64,000 bases of DNA from Flavobacterium sp. 9. Lineage in GTDB: Bacteria; Bacteroidota; Bacteroidia; Flavobacteriales; Flavobacteriaceae. Location: positions 310,001 to 374,000 of the forward strand of contig NZ_PEEU01000001.1 of the NCBI RefSeq assembly GCF_002754195.1, written 5' to 3'. This document shows positions 61,973 to 64,000 of the stretch, one piece after another. Every line of letters begins with the position of its first letter. The first letter of the stretch is position 1. A program made the position numbers and the translations under genes. A model generated the notes under the pieces. It was not told the DNA's origin and did no database searches. It saw nothing but the letters and a program-made list of their open reading frames with translations.

Positions 61973-64000
61973 TTATTTCTTTATAAAACGTTTTATTGTT
62001 TTGATTCCGTCTTTCTCTAAAACAATAAAATAAACGCCTCTATTCAAACCAGAAACATCGATACTATTATTATAGACTTTCTGTCCAGAAACTACAGTTC
62101 CGGTTTGAGAATCTACAATACTTATATTTCCTCCAGTCAAATCTGTGGTTATAAAAAGTGTATTTGCAACAGGATTTGGATAAATATTCAAAGCAACTGA
62201 ATCTGCTCTTTCGGGAGTAATTGGTGAAGCTGTAGATGCGGCTCCAATTCGTGTAATTCTAATCCAGTTGATGTTCATTCCAGTGTTTTGAATGTAGATT
62301 CCAAAGTTATAAGTTCCAGCATTTACGTTTACAGTTTGCGTAACGGTTTGCCAGTTTTGCCATCCTCCGGTATTTGGTATATCAACATTTCCTAAAAGAA
62401 TTGTTCCTCCATTTAAATCAGATGATAATCTTCCTCCCGCAACAGCACTTGCCACACGATATTCGATTAAATAAGAACCTGTTGTTGGAAAATTAATATT
62501 ATTATAAGCTAACCAATCTCCAGTTTCTGTATAACCAACATTTGAACCGCCACCAGCATCTGTCGTTGCTTCAACCTGAATTCCGCTCATTGCAGAATAA
62601 TCTTCGGCTTGAATTAATGTTGAAGTTTGCGCTGTAGTAGTTGCGATTAATTTCCATTGTCCGCAAGTCTGATTGTTGTTATCCCATTGCTGCACATTGG
62701 CACCATTTGCAGTACTTGCTCCGGCAACCTCAACAATTCTACCACTATGTCTGGCAACTATTTTATAAAATCCGTCGCCTGTAGAAACTAAAACAAACTG
62801 CTGATTTGTTGTTCCGTTATACGGATATTGCTCAACATTGGCGCCATTTGCGGTATTAAAACCATTTACATCCAATGATTGTCCGCTATGATTGACAATA
62901 ATTTTATACAAACCATCGCCCAAATGTGTGAATGTATACTTCTGATTGTTTCCTGAATTTGGAGTTCCCTGCGCTACATTGGCACCATTTGATAAACTGG
63001 CACTCCAAACATCCATATTTAATCCGCTGTTTCTGTTTTGCAAAAAGAAAGTCTGATTTCCTAAAGTTGTAACTCCGTTTGCCAAAATTCTAATAGAAGT
63101 TACTTTATCATTCCAAGTTGTATTCAAACAAGAATTATCAGAATTAATTACAGTTGAAGCTCCTGTAAAATTATCATCTTGGTACAAAATCGCCTGAAAA
63201 CCCTGAGTAATTCTAAGCGAAGAAATATCATCATTTAAAACTCCTAAAGAATTCAAACGCGCCATATTATAATCACCAATTGTTAAACCTCCTGAAAATC
63301 CGGTATAATTACAATCTTTGTAAACCGTAATAACATCTGTTGACGGATTAATATTTCCTCCTGGCGGAATTGTTCCTGTAACCGAATAACTTCCTATAGA
63401 TCCATAAGCCGAATATCCGCCATAGCCAACATTTCCGGCTCCGTTTCCATCAACGCCTATAAAATATTTACCGGCTGGCAAATTTACATTCATAGAAGCA
63501 TTTAATGCAAAAGGATCTGAATTCCAATACGTTCCCATTTCGGCTCCAGCCGAATTATACAAACGGATTAAAAGGTGAAGGTTTCCATCTCTTCCAACAG
63601 TATTGGCATTGATCGAAACATTTCCTCCTCCAGTTGTAAACGTAAAGAAATCATAATCTGCTTCACTTGAAATGATACCATTTTTTTGATTGATAGTTCC
63701 GCTGGCATTATAATCTAAATTGGCTGCCGAAGCGGTCGTATTTCCGTAATCATCACTACGATATCCGACGCCAAATTTTGCACCTGCAATAGAAGCTACA
63801 TCGTCTTGTTGGTTATCAGCATAATTATATTCGCCTTTACTCCATTGAACTACAGGTCTGTAATAACCCGCACCCATAATTGGAGCCCAAGAAGTTCCGT
63901 CAATTCCCAGAAAATAACCTTCTACAGGATTTGTACGCCCATCGTGACCAAGATCAAATGTGTGTCCTACCTCATGCGCAGAGGCATCTCCACCTGATTT
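61973..64000 (-). CDS. secreted multidomain metzincin protease with T9SS sorting domain (N-terminus off the window)
   Basis: The frame is open to the right edge (676 residues seen). HEVGHTFDLGH (residues 9-19 from the edge) is the zinc site HExxHxxxxxH, and PIMGAGYY (Met42) is a Met-turn, marking a metzincin. Gly at position 8 of the motif is replaced by Asp. Downstream: a PPC-like beta domain (about 95-190), a beta/gamma-crystallin-like pair (about 225-305, YKDCNYTG and YQDDNFTG), a ricin-type beta-trefoil lectin (about 312-452), a CBM6 module (about 455-585, IQAEDYSAMSG) and a type A T9SS sorting domain (last 75 residues, IYPNPVANTLFI). It is probably secreted to degrade glycoprotein or wall-bound substrates. 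Confidence 0.93.
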   Translation of the reverse strand, partial: KSGGDASAHEVGHTFDLGHDGRTNPVEGYFLGIDGTSWAPIMGAGYYRPVVQWSKGEYNYADNQQDDVASIAGAKFGVGYRSDDYGNTTASAANLDYNASGTINQKNGIISSEADYDFFTFTTGGGNVSINANTVGRDGNLHLLIRLYNSAGAEMGTYWNSDPFALNASMNVNLPAGKYFIGVDGNGAGNVGYGGYSAYGSIGSYSVTGTIPPGGNINPSTDVITVYKDCNYTGFSGGLTIGDYNMARLNSLGVLNDDISSLRITQGFQAILYQDDNFTGASTVINSDNSCLNTTWNDKVTSIRILANGVTTLGNQTFFLQNRNSGLNMDVWSASLSNGANVAQGTPNSGNNQKYTFTHLGDGLYKIIVNHSGQSLDVNGFNTANGANVEQYPYNGTTNQQFVLVSTGDGFYKIVARHSGRIVEVAGASTANGANVQQWDNNNQTCGQWKLIATTTAQTSTLIQAEDYSAMSGIQVEATTDAGGGSNVGYTETGDWLAYNNINFPTTGSYLIEYRVASAVAGGRLSSDLNGGTILLGNVDIPNTGGWQNWQTVTQTVNVNAGTYNFGIYIQNTGMNINWIRITRIGAASTASPITPERADSVALNIYPNPVANTLFITTDLTGGNISIVDSQTGTVVSGQKVYNNSIDVSGLNRGVYFIVLEKDGIKTIKRFIKK

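Overview
The window looks like a chromosomal piece of a Flavobacterium-like member of the Flavobacteriaceae (Bacteroidota). This rests on the low G+C content, Bacteroidota-type promoters (TAnnTTTG at -7), type IX secretion sorting domains with a PorP/SprF partner, a SusC/SusD pair with an ECF sigma/anti-sigma module, a Flavobacterium-type ribonucleotide reductase, and intergenic palindromes typical of the group. No rRNA, tRNA, prophage or CRISPR array was seen.

Layout. 1-3.5 kb: a lipoprotein hydrolase (cut by the window edge), two Crp/Fnr-type regulators, an SMR exporter and ribB. 4-6.7 kb: nrdB-nrdA, with four identical DnaA-box-like sequences upstream. 7.5-21.3 kb: a 4294-residue T9SS adhesin with 27 MBG-type repeats, followed by its PorP/SprF-like partner. 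22-28 kb: secreted ankyrin protein, DUF2271 protein, membrane PepSY-flavodoxin-reductase and ApbE, which together read as an extracytoplasmic flavin/electron-transfer system. 29-37 kb: an RND efflux operon divergent from a LytS/LytTR two-component system. 37-46 kb: small housekeeping and hypothetical genes (YggS, AAA ATPase, two thioredoxin-fold proteins, an IS200-type transposase surrounded by REP palindromes, a small unknown cluster). 46-59 kb: outer-membrane proteins, then SusD-SusC-FecR-ECF sigma, with a secreted PI-PLC and a calcineurin-like phosphatase beside it, suggesting a phospholipid/phosphoester uptake locus. 59.7-64 kb: a shortened YdeI-family protein, a third Crp/Fnr regulator with its SDR target, and a secreted multidomain metalloprotease cut by the right edge.

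Regulation. Genes lying next to Crp/Fnr regulators have dyads (TTGAC-N4-GTCAA before ribB; TGAwCTACTTCA twice before the SDR gene) whose centres lie exactly 36.5 bp from the 3' end of a -7 box, which is class II activator geometry. The yggS upstream region has repeated CTGG motifs like those bound by MocR-type regulators.

Repeats. Intergenic DNA is full of short palindromic families: TTAACCGCAAAG-ended elements, GAGGAACGAAGCAA elements, 33-bp palindromes with the half-site TTTGTCAAAGTTT, AGACGCAC palindromes, ATGTTCC-N3-GGAACAT REPs and CACGAATTTCAC elements. They produce many false short reading frames, which I left out. Start codons were moved inward for several genes where the longest frame runs into such non-coding DNA.
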